64,000 nt of DNA, taken from assembly GCF_002934455.1 (NCBI RefSeq), contig NZ_PTIR01000018.1, positions 62,001-126,000 on the forward strand, in the 5' to 3' direction. The notes below the pieces were generated by a model. The model had not been told where the DNA came from. It did not search any database and was given only the letters and a program-made list of their open reading frames with translations. Positions 45,764 through 55,437 of this stretch are shown here, in pieces. The number at the start of each line of letters is the position of its first letter. Within the stretch, counting starts at the first letter, position 1. The DNA comes from Trinickia symbiotica. Lineage in GTDB: Bacteria > Pseudomonadota > Gammaproteobacteria > Burkholderiales > Burkholderiaceae. A program made the translations under genes and the position numbers.

Positions 45764-46868
45764 TTACACACCTTGCTTGAGGCTCGCGCTGATGAATTCG
45801 TCGAGGTCCCCGTCGAGCACGGCTTTCGTGTTGCTGATTTCGACATTCGTCCGCAAGTCCTTGACGCGGCTCTGGTCGAGCACGTAGGAGCGGATCTGAT
45901 GGCCCCAGCCCACGTCGGTCTTGCTCGATTCCAATTTGTCTTGTTCTGCCTGGCGCTTGCGCAGTTCCGCTTCGTAAAGGCGCGACTTCAGCATCGCCAT
46001 GGCTTCCGCGCGGTTGCGGTGCTGCGAGCGGTCGTTCTGGCACTGCACGACGATGCCCGAGGGCAGGTGCGTGATGCGAACGGCCGAATCGGTTTTGTTG
46101 ATGTGCTGGCCGCCCGCGCCCGAAGCGCGGAACGTATCGATGCGCAGATCGGCCGGGTTGATGTCGACTTCGATCGAATCGTCGACTTCCGGGTAGACGA
46201 ACACTGACGAGAACGACGTGTGGCGGCCGCCCGACGAGTCGAACGGCGATTTGCGCACGAGCCGGTGAATGCCCGTTTCCGTGCGCAGGAAGCCATAGGC
46301 ATATTCGCCCTCGACCTTGATCGTCGCGCTCTTGATGCCGGCCACGTCGCCTTCGGACTCTTCGAGCACCTCGGCCTTGAAGCCCTTGCGCTCGCAGTAG
46401 CGCAGATACTGGCGCAACAGCATCGACGCCCAATCGCACGCCTCGGTGCCACCGGCGCCGGCTTGAATGTCGATGAATGCGTTGTTCGGATCGGCCGGAT
46501 TCGCGAACATCCGGCGAAATTCCATGTCCGCGACGCGGTGTTCGAGCGATGCGGCATCGGCTTCGCATGCGACGAGCGTGTCGTCGTCGTTTTCGTCGCG
46601 CGCCATCTCGAACAGATCCTGCGCGTCGCGCAAATCGTTATCGAGCGAGGCGAGGGTGAGGACTACGGCCTCCAGCGACTTTTTTTCCCGGCCGAGGGCC
46701 TGGGCGTGCTTCGAGTCGTTCCAGACGTTCGGGTCTTCGAGTTCCTTGTTGACTTCGGCTAGACGCGCCGTTTTGGCGTCGTAGTCAAAGATACCCCCGT
46801 AGCTCGCCCGCGCGCCGGCGCAGGTCCGCGAGAGAGCCCTCGATCGCGTTCAGACGTTCCGCTTCCAT
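45764..46868 (-). CDS. prfB: Peptide chain release factor 2, with programmed +1 frameshift
   Basis: RF2 ends translation at UGA and UAA. The gene is in two frames: ATG 46868 gives 26 codons to GGG-TAT-CTT, then an in-frame TGA at 46787-46785. A +1 slip on CTTTGAC joins the main frame ([12 protein letters not shown]). Full length is 367 residues. The main part has the stop-recognition SPF motif ([15 protein letters not shown]) and the peptide-release GGQ motif ([14 protein letters not shown]). The G-rich CGGGGG before TATCTT is the internal Shine-Dalgarno-like stimulator. This autoregulates RF2. A gene call starting at 46633 misses the first 78 residues or so. Confidence 0.96.
46785..46800 (-). 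promoter_or_regulatory. prfB programmed +1 frameshift site
   Basis: On the minus strand, CGGGGGTATCTTTGAC: a Shine-Dalgarno-like G-run, a slippery CTT codon, the weak stop TGA and a following C. It is the conserved RF2 autoregulation signal. Confidence 0.93.
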
Positions 46869-46899
46869 GTCGATCAGCTTCGATTCGTAAAAAGGAGAA

Positions 46900-46905
46900 A
46901 TTATA
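46900..46905 (-). promoter_or_regulatory. Candidate -10 box of prfB-lysS
   Basis: TATAAT on the minus strand, 32 bases before the prfB start. No good -35 box is seen at the right distance. Confidence 0.45.
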
Positions 46906-46968
46906 GCCGATCGGGGCTCTTGGCCCGGGGTTTCCATGGATTGCCGGTACTGGCGAAATGCGAACGCA

Positions 46969-48690
46969 CTAGGCGCCGTCCGCCGCTACGGCATGCTCGA
47001 CGATCAACTGCACGCGGGACACGCCGTTCCACGAATCGCAGGCGAGCCGATAAGCGATATGCGCGCGCGCCGGAAGCGGCTCTGTCCGATTGAACCAGAT
47101 CGCCTGGAAGCGTTGACGGCTGCGCATCAGTTGAAGCCTGAGATGCTTGTCTTTGACGAGCGCCTGTGACACCACGTCGAATTCGCCGGAAAACGTCGGC
47201 GCCGGAAAACCCTGGCCCCAGACGGCCGCTTCGAGCATCTCGACGATTTGCGGCGTGAAATACGCGTCTTCGAGCGTGCCGTCCGTCATGACTACGCGCG
47301 CAAGCGCATCTTCCGTCAGCCACTCCCGGCCCACGGCCTCGAACGCGGCGGCAAAGCGGGGCACGTCCACCGCGGCGAGCGTGACGCCGGCCGCCATCGC
47401 ATGCCCGCCGAATTTCGTCAGAAGGCCGGGCTCGCGCTTGGCGACGAGGTCGAGCGCGTCGCGCAAATGGAAACCGGCGATCGAGCGGCCCGACCCCTTG
47501 ACGACCGTACCCGTTGCGTCGGCAGGCGCCAATGTGAATGCGGGGCGGTGAAACTTTTCCTTGAGTCGGCTCGCGACGATTCCGATCACGCCCTGATGCC
47601 ACTCGGGATTGAACAGCGTGATCGTGGCCGAGCCCGCCGGGTCGAGCGCGGCCAGATCGACGAGCGCCTGCTCCTGCATGCTGGCTTCGATCTCGCGGCG
47701 CTCACGGTTCATCGCATCGAGCTGTTGCGCCAGCTCCCAGGCCCGACCGGGATCGTCCGTGATCAGGCACTCGATGCCGAGCGACATGTCCGACAACCGT
47801 CCGGCGGCGTTCAGACGCGGCCCGAGTGCAAACCCCAAGTCGAGACCGGAGGCGGTGCGCGCGTCGCGGCCCGCGGCGCGGAAGAGGGCCGCGACGCCTG
47901 GCTGCATGCGGCCGCGGCGAATGCGCGCGACCCCTTGCGCGACGAGGACGCGATTGTTGTGATCGAGCTTGACGACGTCCGCGACGGTGCCGAGCGCGAC
48001 GAGATCGAGCAGCCCGTCCAGGCGCGGCTCCGCGATGCCCCCCTCGGCGAACGCGCCGCGCTCGCGCAATTGCGCGCGCAAGGCGAGCAGCACGTAGAAC
48101 ATCACGCCGACGCCCGCGATGCACTTGCTCGGGAACGTGCATCCCGGCTGGTTCGGATTCACGATCGCCTGGGCGTCCGGCAACACGTCGCCGGGCAGAT
48201 GATGATCGGTGACCAGGACGTCGATGCCGTGCGAGCGCGCGGCGGCGACGCCGTCGACGCTGGCGATGCCGTTGTCGACCGTAATCAGCAAGTCGGGCGG
48301 TCCCGCCGGGTGTCGCGCGGCCAGCTCGACAATCTCGGGAGTCAGGCCATAGCCGTACTCGAACCGGTTGGGGACGAGATAGTCGACTTGCGCGCCGAAC
48401 ATGCGCAGTCCGCGGACCGCGACGGCGCAAGCGGTCGCGCCGTCGCAATCGTAGTCGGCGACGACGAGGATGCGCCGCTTCGACTCGAGCGCCCGCGCGA
48501 GCAGCGCGCCGGCCTCGGCGGCGCCCTTCAGCTCGAGCGGCGAGGCGAGTCGGGTCAGCGCCGTTTCGATTTCGTCCGGCAAGCGCACGCCGCGTGCGGC
48601 ATACAGGCGGGCAAGGACAGGATGAAGACCGTGGCGGATGAGCGCGGCTTCGTCGGCGGGCGACGGCGCGCGAGTCGCGATTCGGATCAT
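46969..48690 (-). CDS. recJ: Single-stranded-DNA-specific exonuclease RecJ
   Basis: This 573-residue 5'-3' exonuclease acts in recombination and mismatch repair. DHH-family metal motifs are present: VVADYDCDGATA, TVDNGIAS and VTDHHLPGD. The DHHA1 domain carries SGRSIAGFHLRDAL and GGHAMAAG, and an OB-like C-terminal domain is also there. It lies 16 bases after the end of the RpfE-like gene on the same strand, so they are probably co-transcribed. Confidence 0.97.
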   Translation of the reverse strand: MIRIATRAPSPADEAALIRHGLHPVLARLYAARGVRLPDEIETALTRLASPLELKGAAEAGALLARALESKRRILVVADYDCDGATACAVAVRGLRMFGAQVDYLVPNRFEYGYGLTPEIVELAARHPAGPPDLLITVDNGIASVDGVAAARSHGIDVLVTDHHLPGDVLPDAQAIVNPNQPGCTFPSKCIAGVGVMFYVLLALRAQLRERGAFAEGGIAEPRLDGLLDLVALGTVADVVKLDHNNRVLVAQGVARIRRGRMQPGVAALFRAAGRDARTASGLDLGFALGPRLNAAGRLSDMSLGIECLITDDPGRAWELAQQLDAMNRERREIEASMQEQALVDLAALDPAGSATITLFNPEWHQGVIGIVASRLKEKFHRPAFTLAPADATGTVVKGSGRSIAGFHLRDALDLVAKREPGLLTKFGGHAMAAGVTLAAVDVPRFAAAFEAVGREWLTEDALARVVMTDGTLEDAYFTPQIVEMLEAAVWGQGFPAPTFSGEFDVVSQALVKDKHLRLQLMRSRQRFQAIWFNRTEPLPARAHIAYRLACDSWNGVSRVQLIVEHAVAADGA

Positions 48691-48706
48691 GGGAGCGCCG
48701 GGAGCT

Positions 48707-49777
48707 TCATTCGAACAGCGACGCCAGCACGCGGCGGCGCCAGAACCGGCGCAAGTCGCCGCGTGTCGCGGTGAGGGTCGCGGAACTGGTATCGCCGCAA
48801 AGTGTCATCGTCAGCGCGCTCAGGCGGCCGGCTTCGAGCGCGGCGAGCGCGGGTGAGAACCAGTCGCGCTCGAGCGCGGCAAGCGCGCCGCTCCAGGCCG
48901 GCCAGTCTTGTTGCACGAACGGCGTCGAGAAAGGCTCGAGCTCGACGAGGGTCGTGCCGTTTCCTTCCGCGGCCGGCAACGCATCGAAAGCGGGCGGCGC
49001 GGCCGATGGCCCGATACCTGCCGCCAGTGCGAGCCCGCGCGTAGCGGCAGCGTTCGAGAAAACGCGCGCGAACGGGCTCTTGACCGGCTGAGCGGCGCCC
49101 TGCGCATGCAACCAGACCGAGTTCACGGCCGGCAGCCCGCGCGCTTCGCGCGCCTCGTTGACAGGGTGCTCGAACCAGGCCATCTGGACTTCGTTTTGCA
49201 GCTTCATCCAGGCACGCGAGCGCTGGCCGGTATGCGCGTCATGGGGCAGCCAGATTTCGACGCTGCGTCCGCTCGCGCGCAGCGGCGACGCGCTCGCGAG
49301 CATGCCGAGCGCATCGCCGCTCAAATACCAGCGCGTAGCTGTCGGCGCCTCGATTCGTACGCCCAGCTCTTCGACGAGCGGCTTGGCGACGGCAAGCAGC
49401 GTTGCGGCCTCATCGGCGGCGAGCGCCAGCATGGCAGGGTCGACGAGCACCAGATGATCGTGGGCGATGCGCACGTGAACCGGCTCGACGCAGGCCCAGA
49501 CGGTGTTGCCGGGCGTGCCGCCGTCGGCCAGCAGCATGTACGGCGCAAGCGGCGCCTCGTCGGCGGCGTTCGAGGCAACCGCGCCGAATTGACGCGCGAT
49601 CCAGCGCTCGTGCGGCAGCGTACGCTGGAAGTCTTCGCCGGCCACGCGCTCGACGAGCGTGGCGCGGGCGAAAAGCTTGTCGAGGGCGGGGCTTTGCAGA
49701 CTGTGCAGCGCGGTCGAGGCGTCGGCGGCCGTCGGGAGCGCGAAAGGAAGCAGCAGATGAAGACGGTGGGCGTGCAT
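48707..49777 (-). CDS. RpfE-like conserved protein of unknown function
   Basis: This protein of about 356 residues resembles the COG4255 group, also called RpfE-like regulatory proteins in betaproteobacteria and Xanthomonas. Visible stretches include PYMLLADGGTPGNTVWACVEPVHV, VKPLVEELGVRIEAP-like text and SVWLHAQGAA. There is no clear catalytic motif, signal or membrane helix. Its place directly upstream of recJ is shared in related genomes as far as I recall. A TACAAT box overlaps an upstream ATG (49789), which favours ATG 49777. The family assignment is from memory of sequence features. Confidence 0.7.
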   Translation of the reverse strand: MHAHRLHLLLPFALPTAADASTALHSLQSPALDKLFARATLVERVAGEDFQRTLPHERWIARQFGAVASNAADEAPLAPYMLLADGGTPGNTVWACVEPVHVRIAHDHLVLVDPAMLALAADEAATLLAVAKPLVEELGVRIEAPTATRWYLSGDALGMLASASPLRASGRSVEIWLPHDAHTGQRSRAWMKLQNEVQMAWFEHPVNEAREARGLPAVNSVWLHAQGAAQPVKSPFARVFSNAAATRGLALAAGIGPSAAPPAFDALPAAEGNGTTLVELEPFSTPFVQQDWPAWSGALAALERDWFSPALAALEAGRLSALTMTLCGDTSSATLTATRGDLRRFWRRRVLASLFE

Positions 49778-49885
49778 GATGCTGCGCATTGTATGGCAAA
49801 CTGCGCGCTTGATCGGCGGCAAAGCCGGCCGCGGCGCGAATTGGACCGCGGCGGCGGCCGTCGCGTAACAAATTGAAGGATTCGC

Positions 49886-51139
49886 TTGAAGCTTCCGTAC
49901 GAATGGCAAATCGGCTGGCGCTATACGCGCGCCGGCAAGCGCACGACCGGCAACGGTTTCATCTCGTTCATCGCGCTCGTTTCGATGTCGGGGATCGCGC
50001 TCGGCGTGGCGGCGCTCATCGTCGTGCTGTCCGTGATGAACGGTTTTCAGAAGGAAGTGCGCGACCGCATGCTTTCCGTGCTCGCTCATGTCGAGATCTT
50101 TTCGCCGAGCGGCGCCATGCCTGACTGGCAGCTGACGGCCAACGAGGCGCGGCGCAACCCGGAAGTCATCGGTGCGGCGCCCTACGTCGACGCGCAGGCA
50201 CTGCTCACGCGGCAAGACGCCGTGAGCGGCGTGGCGTTGCGCGGCGTCGACCCGGCGCTCGAGCCGCAGGTCTCCGACATCGGCAAGGAAATGAAAGCAG
50301 GGCGCCTGACCGACCTCGTTCCGGGCCAGTTCAATATCGTGCTCGGTGCCGATCTGGCGGAGAACCTCGGCGTGACGGTAGGCGACAAGATCACGCTCGT
50401 CGCGCCGGAAGGCTCGATGACGCCCGCGGGCTTGATGCCGCGCTTGAAGCAATTCACGGTCGCGGGCATGTTTCAGTCCGGTCACTACGAGTACGACAGC
50501 TCGCTTGCGCTCGTGAACATTCGTGACGCCGAGGCGCTCTTTCGCGTACCCGCGCCGACCGGCGTGAGGCTGCGGCTCAAGGACATGCAGCAGGCGCCGC
50601 GCGTGGCGCACGAACTGGCGCGAACGCTGTCGGGCGACCTTTATATCCGCGATTGGACGCAGCAGAACAAGACCTGGTTCTCGGCCGTCAAGATCGAAAA
50701 GCGGATGATGTTCATCATCCTCACGCTGATCATCGCCGTGGCGGCGTTCAATCTCGTGTCCTCGCTCGTGATGACGGTGACGAACAAGCAAGCCGACATC
50801 GCGATTCTGCGAACGCTCGGCGCGCAGCCGGGATCGATCATGAAGATTTTCGTCGTACAGGGTATGACGATCGGTTTCGTCGGCACGGCCACGGGTGTCG
50901 CACTCGGCACGCTCATCGCGTGGAGCATTCCGTGGCTCGTGCCGATGATCGAACATCTGCTCGGCGTGCAATTCCTGCCGCCCTCGGTGTATTTCATCAG
51001 CGAGCTGCCATCCGAACTCGTGCCCGGCGACGTCATCAGAATCGGTGTGATCGCGTTCGTTCTCTCGACGCTCGCCACGCTCTATCCGAGCTGGCGTGGG
51101 GCCAAGGTTCGTCCGGCGGAGGCGCTGCGCTATGAGTGA
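49886..51139 (+). CDS. lolC: Lipoprotein-releasing ABC transporter permease LolC/LolE
   Basis: This 417-residue inner-membrane protein has four transmembrane segments (about residues 26-50, 272-298, 318-345 and 378-400) and a large periplasmic domain between the first two, the FtsX/MacB fold. The start [18 protein letters not shown] and [18 protein letters not shown] are typical of LolC/E. With LolD it extracts outer-membrane lipoproteins. The start is TTG at 49886 behind GAAGGA, the natural start since homology begins at once. Only one permease gene is present, as in many betaproteobacteria (LolF type). Confidence 0.93.
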   Translation: MKLPYEWQIGWRYTRAGKRTTGNGFISFIALVSMSGIALGVAALIVVLSVMNGFQKEVRDRMLSVLAHVEIFSPSGAMPDWQLTANEARRNPEVIGAAPYVDAQALLTRQDAVSGVALRGVDPALEPQVSDIGKEMKAGRLTDLVPGQFNIVLGADLAENLGVTVGDKITLVAPEGSMTPAGLMPRLKQFTVAGMFQSGHYEYDSSLALVNIRDAEALFRVPAPTGVRLRLKDMQQAPRVAHELARTLSGDLYIRDWTQQNKTWFSAVKIEKRMMFIILTLIIAVAAFNLVSSLVMTVTNKQADIAILRTLGAQPGSIMKIFVVQGMTIGFVGTATGVALGTLIAWSIPWLVPMIEHLLGVQFLPPSVYFISELPSELVPGDVIRIGVIAFVLSTLATLYPSWRGAKVRPAEALRYE

Positions 51140-51884
51140 GCTCATGACTGGTCTATCGACGACGAGCGCTGCCACCGGGCGGCAGGCGCTCGACGAGTAC
51201 GTGCTCGAAGCAACGGGTATTTCAAAGGCGTTCGTTCAGGGCGGCTTCAACGTTCCGGTTCTGTCCGGCGCGGATCTCGCCGTGCGCCGTGGCGAGAAAG
51301 TCGCCGTCGTCGGCGCGTCCGGCTCGGGCAAGAGCACGCTGCTGCATGTGCTGGGCGGGCTGGACGAGCCGAGCGCCGGGCGCGTGTCGCTGCTCGGCAA
51401 GCCCTTTACCGAACTCGCCGAGCGCGAGCGCAACGACTTGCGCAATCGCGCGCTCGGCTTCGTCTACCAGTTCCATCATCTGTTGCCCGAATTCAGCGCA
51501 CTCGATAACGTCGCGATGCCCCTGCGCATCCGACGTCTCACAACCGACGAGGCGCGCCGTGAGGCGCTCGAGGTGCTCGCGCGCGTGGGCCTCGAGCACC
51601 GCGCGAAACATCGGCCCGGCGAATTGTCGGGCGGTGAACGGCAGCGCGTCGCCATTGCGCGCGCGCTGGTCGCGAAGCCTGCCTGCGTGCTCGCCGACGA
51701 GCCTACGGGCAATCTCGACGGCGCCACGGCGGACACGGTTTTCAACCTGATGCTCGAACTCTCGGAGAGGCTCGAGACGAGTTTCGTCATCGTCACGCAC
51801 GATGCCGATCTCGCCGCGCGCTGCGATCGCGTCCTGCGTCTGCGCGACGGCGTGCTGCGCGAGGAACCGCCGATACCGGTCTGA
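51132..51884 (+). CDS. lolD: Lipoprotein-releasing ABC transporter ATP-binding protein LolD
   Basis: This 250-residue ABC ATPase has Walker [10 protein letters not shown] at residues 61-69, the LolD-type Q-loop [18 protein letters not shown], signature [15 protein letters not shown] and Walker [12 protein letters not shown]. It drives lipoprotein release with LolC. ATG 51132 overlaps the end of lolC by 8 bases, so the two are coupled. The first 20 residues are an extra N-terminal tail compared with the ABC core. Confidence 0.95.
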   Translation: MSELMTGLSTTSAATGRQALDEYVLEATGISKAFVQGGFNVPVLSGADLAVRRGEKVAVVGASGSGKSTLLHVLGGLDEPSAGRVSLLGKPFTELAERERNDLRNRALGFVYQFHHLLPEFSALDNVAMPLRIRRLTTDEARREALEVLARVGLEHRAKHRPGELSGGERQRVAIARALVAKPACVLADEPTGNLDGATADTVFNLMLELSERLETSFVIVTHDADLAARCDRVLRLRDGVLREEPPIPV

Positions 51885-51919
51885 GGCCGGGCGCACGCGG
51901 CCATCGAGCGACATTCGCC

Positions 51920-52708
51920 ATGTGGATCGATACGCACTGCCACCTGGACGCCGCCGAGTTCGACGTCGACCGCGACGACGTCGCGCGGGCGGCCGAGCAA
52001 GCCGGCGTCGGACGGATCGTCATTCCCGCCATCGGGCGGGCGAACTTCGCGGCGGTGCGCGCGCTCGCTCATCGTGTGGCCGGTGGCGCGTACGCGCTCG
52101 GCATTCATCCGCTCTTTACACCGCAAGCCGAGGAATGCGATCTCGATGCGCTTTCCGCCGAGATCGAAGCGAGCCTCGACGATCCGCGGTTCGTCGGCAT
52201 CGGCGAAATCGGCCTCGACTATTTCGTGCCCAACCTGGACGACGAACGGCAATGGTTCTTCTACGAAGGACAGCTGAAGCTCGCGCGCGAATTTGATTTA
52301 CCGGTCATTTGCCATGTGCGCAAATCTCAGGACAAGGTGCTCAAGGGCCTGCGCCGCATCGGCGTGAAAAAGGGCATCGCGCATGCGTTCAACGGCAGCT
52401 TTCAGCAAGCCCATGCATTCATCGAGCAGGGCCTGCGGCTCGGCTTCGGCGGCAATGTCACGTTCGAGCGCGCGCGGCAGATTCGGCGGCTCGCCGTCGA
52501 CCTGCCGCTGGAGGCGATCGTCGTCGAGACCGACGCGCCCGATATTGCCCCGTCCTGGCGCTATAAAGAGCGCAATACGCCCGATCAGACGGCGCGCATC
52601 GGCGCCGTGCTGGCCGAATTGCGCGGCATCGAAGTCGACCAATTGGCCCTAGGCACAACGGCTAACGCTCACGCCGCACTGCCGCGGCTCGCGCTTTCCT
52701 CTTCATAA
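51920..52708 (+). CDS. tatD: TatD-family deoxyribonuclease
   Basis: This 262-residue metal-dependent hydrolase has TatD motifs: THCHLD (H6, H8), GEIGLDYF, CHVRKSQDKVLKGLR, HAFNGS and VETDAPDIAPSWRYKERNTP. TatD proteins are 3'-5' DNA exonucleases linked to DNA repair. It follows lolD by 35 bases and may be in the same transcript. The subtype (TatD, YcfH or YjjV) cannot be settled by eye. Confidence 0.9.
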   Translation: MWIDTHCHLDAAEFDVDRDDVARAAEQAGVGRIVIPAIGRANFAAVRALAHRVAGGAYALGIHPLFTPQAEECDLDALSAEIEASLDDPRFVGIGEIGLDYFVPNLDDERQWFFYEGQLKLAREFDLPVICHVRKSQDKVLKGLRRIGVKKGIAHAFNGSFQQAHAFIEQGLRLGFGGNVTFERARQIRRLAVDLPLEAIVVETDAPDIAPSWRYKERNTPDQTARIGAVLAELRGIEVDQLALGTTANAHAALPRLALSSS

Positions 52709-52777
52709 TCGCCGGACCGACTGCGCGCCCGATCGACGGCATGCGGGGTTCGAATCGGAGGTGGCGATGGAGGATGG

Positions 52778-55375
52778 ATGCGGCTCGTCCTGTGCGGGTT
52801 CGTGCTCGGTGTCGTGCTATTGCAGCAGCAACCGGCCTTGCCCGGTCCGCTCGGCTGGGGCTTCGGTGCGACGCTCTGGGTCGCGGCGATCGCGCTCGCG
52901 GCTGTGCTTGCCGCTCGTTGCCGGGCGAACCCGGCGGAACCGGGGAACGGGGCGGGCGCACCCATCGCGCGAATGGCAGGGGCAATGCGCCTTGGCGCGT
53001 GCTTTTTCGCGGCGGTGGTCGCCGGTTTCGGCTACGCGGCGGGCCGCGCAGATCTGCGACTGCGCGACGCGCTGCCGGCGCAGTGGGAGGGGCGCGATCT
53101 CGTGCTGTCGGGCCATGTGCACGGGCTGCCCGTGCGCGACGCGCGGAGCATGCGCTTTCTGTTCTCCGTCGACACGGACGAGGTACGCCGCGATAACGGC
53201 ATCGAGCGCTTTCCGCCTCTCGTTCAGTTGAGCTGGCTTCAGCGCGGCGGCGACCGCATGCCGACGCTGGTCCCCGGCGAGCGGTGGCGGCTGACGGTCC
53301 GCTTGAAGCGGCCGCATGGCCATGCCAATTTCGGCGGACACAATCTCGAAGCGACGCTTTTCGCGCGCGGCGTACGGGCGACCGGTTACGTTGCCGGCGC
53401 GGCGACTGCCCGGCGCCTGCCCGGCAGCGCGGGCGGACTCGCATCGGCGATCGATCGGTGGCGCTTCGCGCTCGCCGCGCGCATCGGCGAGGCGCTTTCC
53501 GCCGCGCCGCATCGTGGCATCGTTCTCGCGCTCGCCATCGGCGCGCAAGAAGCGATCGACTCGGCCGATCGCGCCGTTCTGCGCCGCACCGGGACGAGCC
53601 ATCTCGTCGCGATTTCGGGGCTCCACATCGGCTTCGTCGCCGGCCTTGGCGCCGCGCTCGCCGCATGGCTCTGGCGGCGCTCGTGCTTTTTCGGCGCGAA
53701 GCTGGCACGAGACGGCTCGCGTGAATGGCCGCTCATCGTCCCGACACCGATCGTCGCCGCCGTCGCCGGGACCTTCTGCGCAGCCGCGTATGCGGCCCTC
53801 GCCGGCTTCAACGTGCCCGCCCAGCGCGCGTTGTGGATGCTCATCGTCGTCAGCTTGGCGTTCGTGTTCGGACGCAGCGTCGCGCCGTCGCTCGTGCTCG
53901 CCTGGGCCGCGGCCCTCGTCGTCATCGTCGATCCGTGGGCCGTGGTGGCGGCGGGCTTCTGGCTGTCGTTCGGCGCGGTCGCGGCGATCTCGTTGGCGCT
54001 GCACGGGCGATTGCGGATACGGTCGCCCCATGGCGACGAGATGGCGGACGACTTGCTCGACCCGTTCACTGCGACCCCGAGGGCTGCCGACCCGCCGCGC
54101 CGCTCACGATGGCACTTCGTGCGACGCGGCATCGCTCGCGCGCGCGAGCAACTTGCCGGTGCGCTTCGCGCGCAATATGCGGTGACGATCGGGCTCGCGC
54201 CGCTGACGGCCTTCTGGTTTTCGCAAATCTCGCTGGCTGGACCGTTCGCCAACGCATTGGCCGTCCCCTGGGTGAGCGTGCTCGTCACGCCGGTCGTGCT
54301 CATCGGCGTTGCATTGCCCGCACCGTTCGATTCGATCGCTTTCGAGCTCGCGCATGCGTTGCTCGAGCCGCTCATGCGGATTTTGCAGCGACTTTCCGAC
54401 GAACAATGGGCCGAATGGCGCATGCTCCGTCCGTCTGCCGTGGCGCTCGCGTGCGCGGCCGCGGGTGTGGTCTGGTGCCTTATGCCGCGCGGCTGGCCCT
54501 TGCGCTTCGCAGCGCCGATCGCCTGGCTGCCGCTCGCGTTCCCCCCGCCTGCATCGCCCGAGCCGGGCGAATTTCGACTGACCGCGCTCGACGTGGGGCA
54601 GGGCTCGGCCATCGTCGTCGAGACGGCGCGCCACGCCCTGCTTTTCGATGCCGGGCCGGGCCCCGAATCGACGCACGCCGGCGAACGTATCGTCGCGCCC
54701 TATCTACTGGCGAATGGCCTGCCCGAGCTCGATGCGCTGGTGGTCAGTCACGCCGATGCCGACCATGCGGGCGGCGCCCCGGCCGTGCTCGAAGCGGTAC
54801 ACGTGCGCCAGCTGCTCGGTGGATTGCCGCCCGCGAACACGCTTTGGCGCGCGGCGCGCGCGGCGGGCGCCGAAACGGTGCGCTGTGCTTCGGGGCAGCG
54901 CTGGCGATGGGACGGCGTCGATTTCACCATCTTATGGCCGCGGCCCGGCCCGCTGCCGGTGACATCGAACGCGGGCTCCTGCGTCCTCAAGGTGGAGGCG
55001 GACGGCTTTGCCGCGCTGTTGACGGGCGACATCGATGCGGCAGTCGAAGGTGCGCTGCAACGTGAGGCGACCGCTGTATCCGGCGTGTCCGACGCGCTCG
55101 CAGCCGATGTCCTCCTCGTTGCGCATCACGGCAGCAAGACGTCGTCGACCGAGTCTTTCCTCGACTCGGTGCGTCCGCGCATCGCGGTATTTCAGGTAGG
55201 CTATCGCAACCGCTTCGGTCACCCTCATCCAGGCGTCTGGTCGCGCTTCGTCGCGCGCGGCGTCGAGCTGACACGGACGGATCGCGACGGTGCGGCGCGC
55301 ATCGCGCTCCGCAACGGCGTATTGACGCTCGAGCGCTATCGCGACACGCATCGCCGCTATTGGATGGATCGGTGA
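52778..55375 (+). CDS. comEC: ComEC/Rec2 DNA uptake channel
   Basis: This 865-residue multi-domain membrane protein has an N-terminal membrane part, an OB-like DUF4131 region (about residues 60-190), and the competence channel domain with many hydrophobic helices (about 225-580, including SHLVAISGLHIGFVAGLG). The C-terminus is a metallo-beta-lactamase-like domain (LTALDVGQGSAIVVET, SHADADHAGG, LLVAHHGSKTSS). It carries single-stranded DNA across the inner membrane during natural transformation. The start at 52778 is the first reasonable ATG; the true start could differ by some residues. Confidence 0.92.
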   Translation: MRLVLCGFVLGVVLLQQQPALPGPLGWGFGATLWVAAIALAAVLAARCRANPAEPGNGAGAPIARMAGAMRLGACFFAAVVAGFGYAAGRADLRLRDALPAQWEGRDLVLSGHVHGLPVRDARSMRFLFSVDTDEVRRDNGIERFPPLVQLSWLQRGGDRMPTLVPGERWRLTVRLKRPHGHANFGGHNLEATLFARGVRATGYVAGAATARRLPGSAGGLASAIDRWRFALAARIGEALSAAPHRGIVLALAIGAQEAIDSADRAVLRRTGTSHLVAISGLHIGFVAGLGAALAAWLWRRSCFFGAKLARDGSREWPLIVPTPIVAAVAGTFCAAAYAALAGFNVPAQRALWMLIVVSLAFVFGRSVAPSLVLAWAAALVVIVDPWAVVAAGFWLSFGAVAAISLALHGRLRIRSPHGDEMADDLLDPFTATPRAADPPRRSRWHFVRRGIARAREQLAGALRAQYAVTIGLAPLTAFWFSQISLAGPFANALAVPWVSVLVTPVVLIGVALPAPFDSIAFELAHALLEPLMRILQRLSDEQWAEWRMLRPSAVALACAAAGVVWCLMPRGWPLRFAAPIAWLPLAFPPPASPEPGEFRLTALDVGQGSAIVVETARHALLFDAGPGPESTHAGERIVAPYLLANGLPELDALVVSHADADHAGGAPAVLEAVHVRQLLGGLPPANTLWRAARAAGAETVRCASGQRWRWDGVDFTILWPRPGPLPVTSNAGSCVLKVEADGFAALLTGDIDAAVEGALQREATAVSGVSDALAADVLLVAHHGSKTSSTESFLDSVRPRIAVFQVGYRNRFGHPHPGVWSRFVARGVELTRTDRDGAARIALRNGVLTLERYRDTHRRYWMDR

Positions 55376-55437
55376 GCCGCGTGTCGAGCGCCGGGCCGCG
55401 GGGCTGGTGGGGCTTTCAAACGAGGAGGCAGCGAAGC

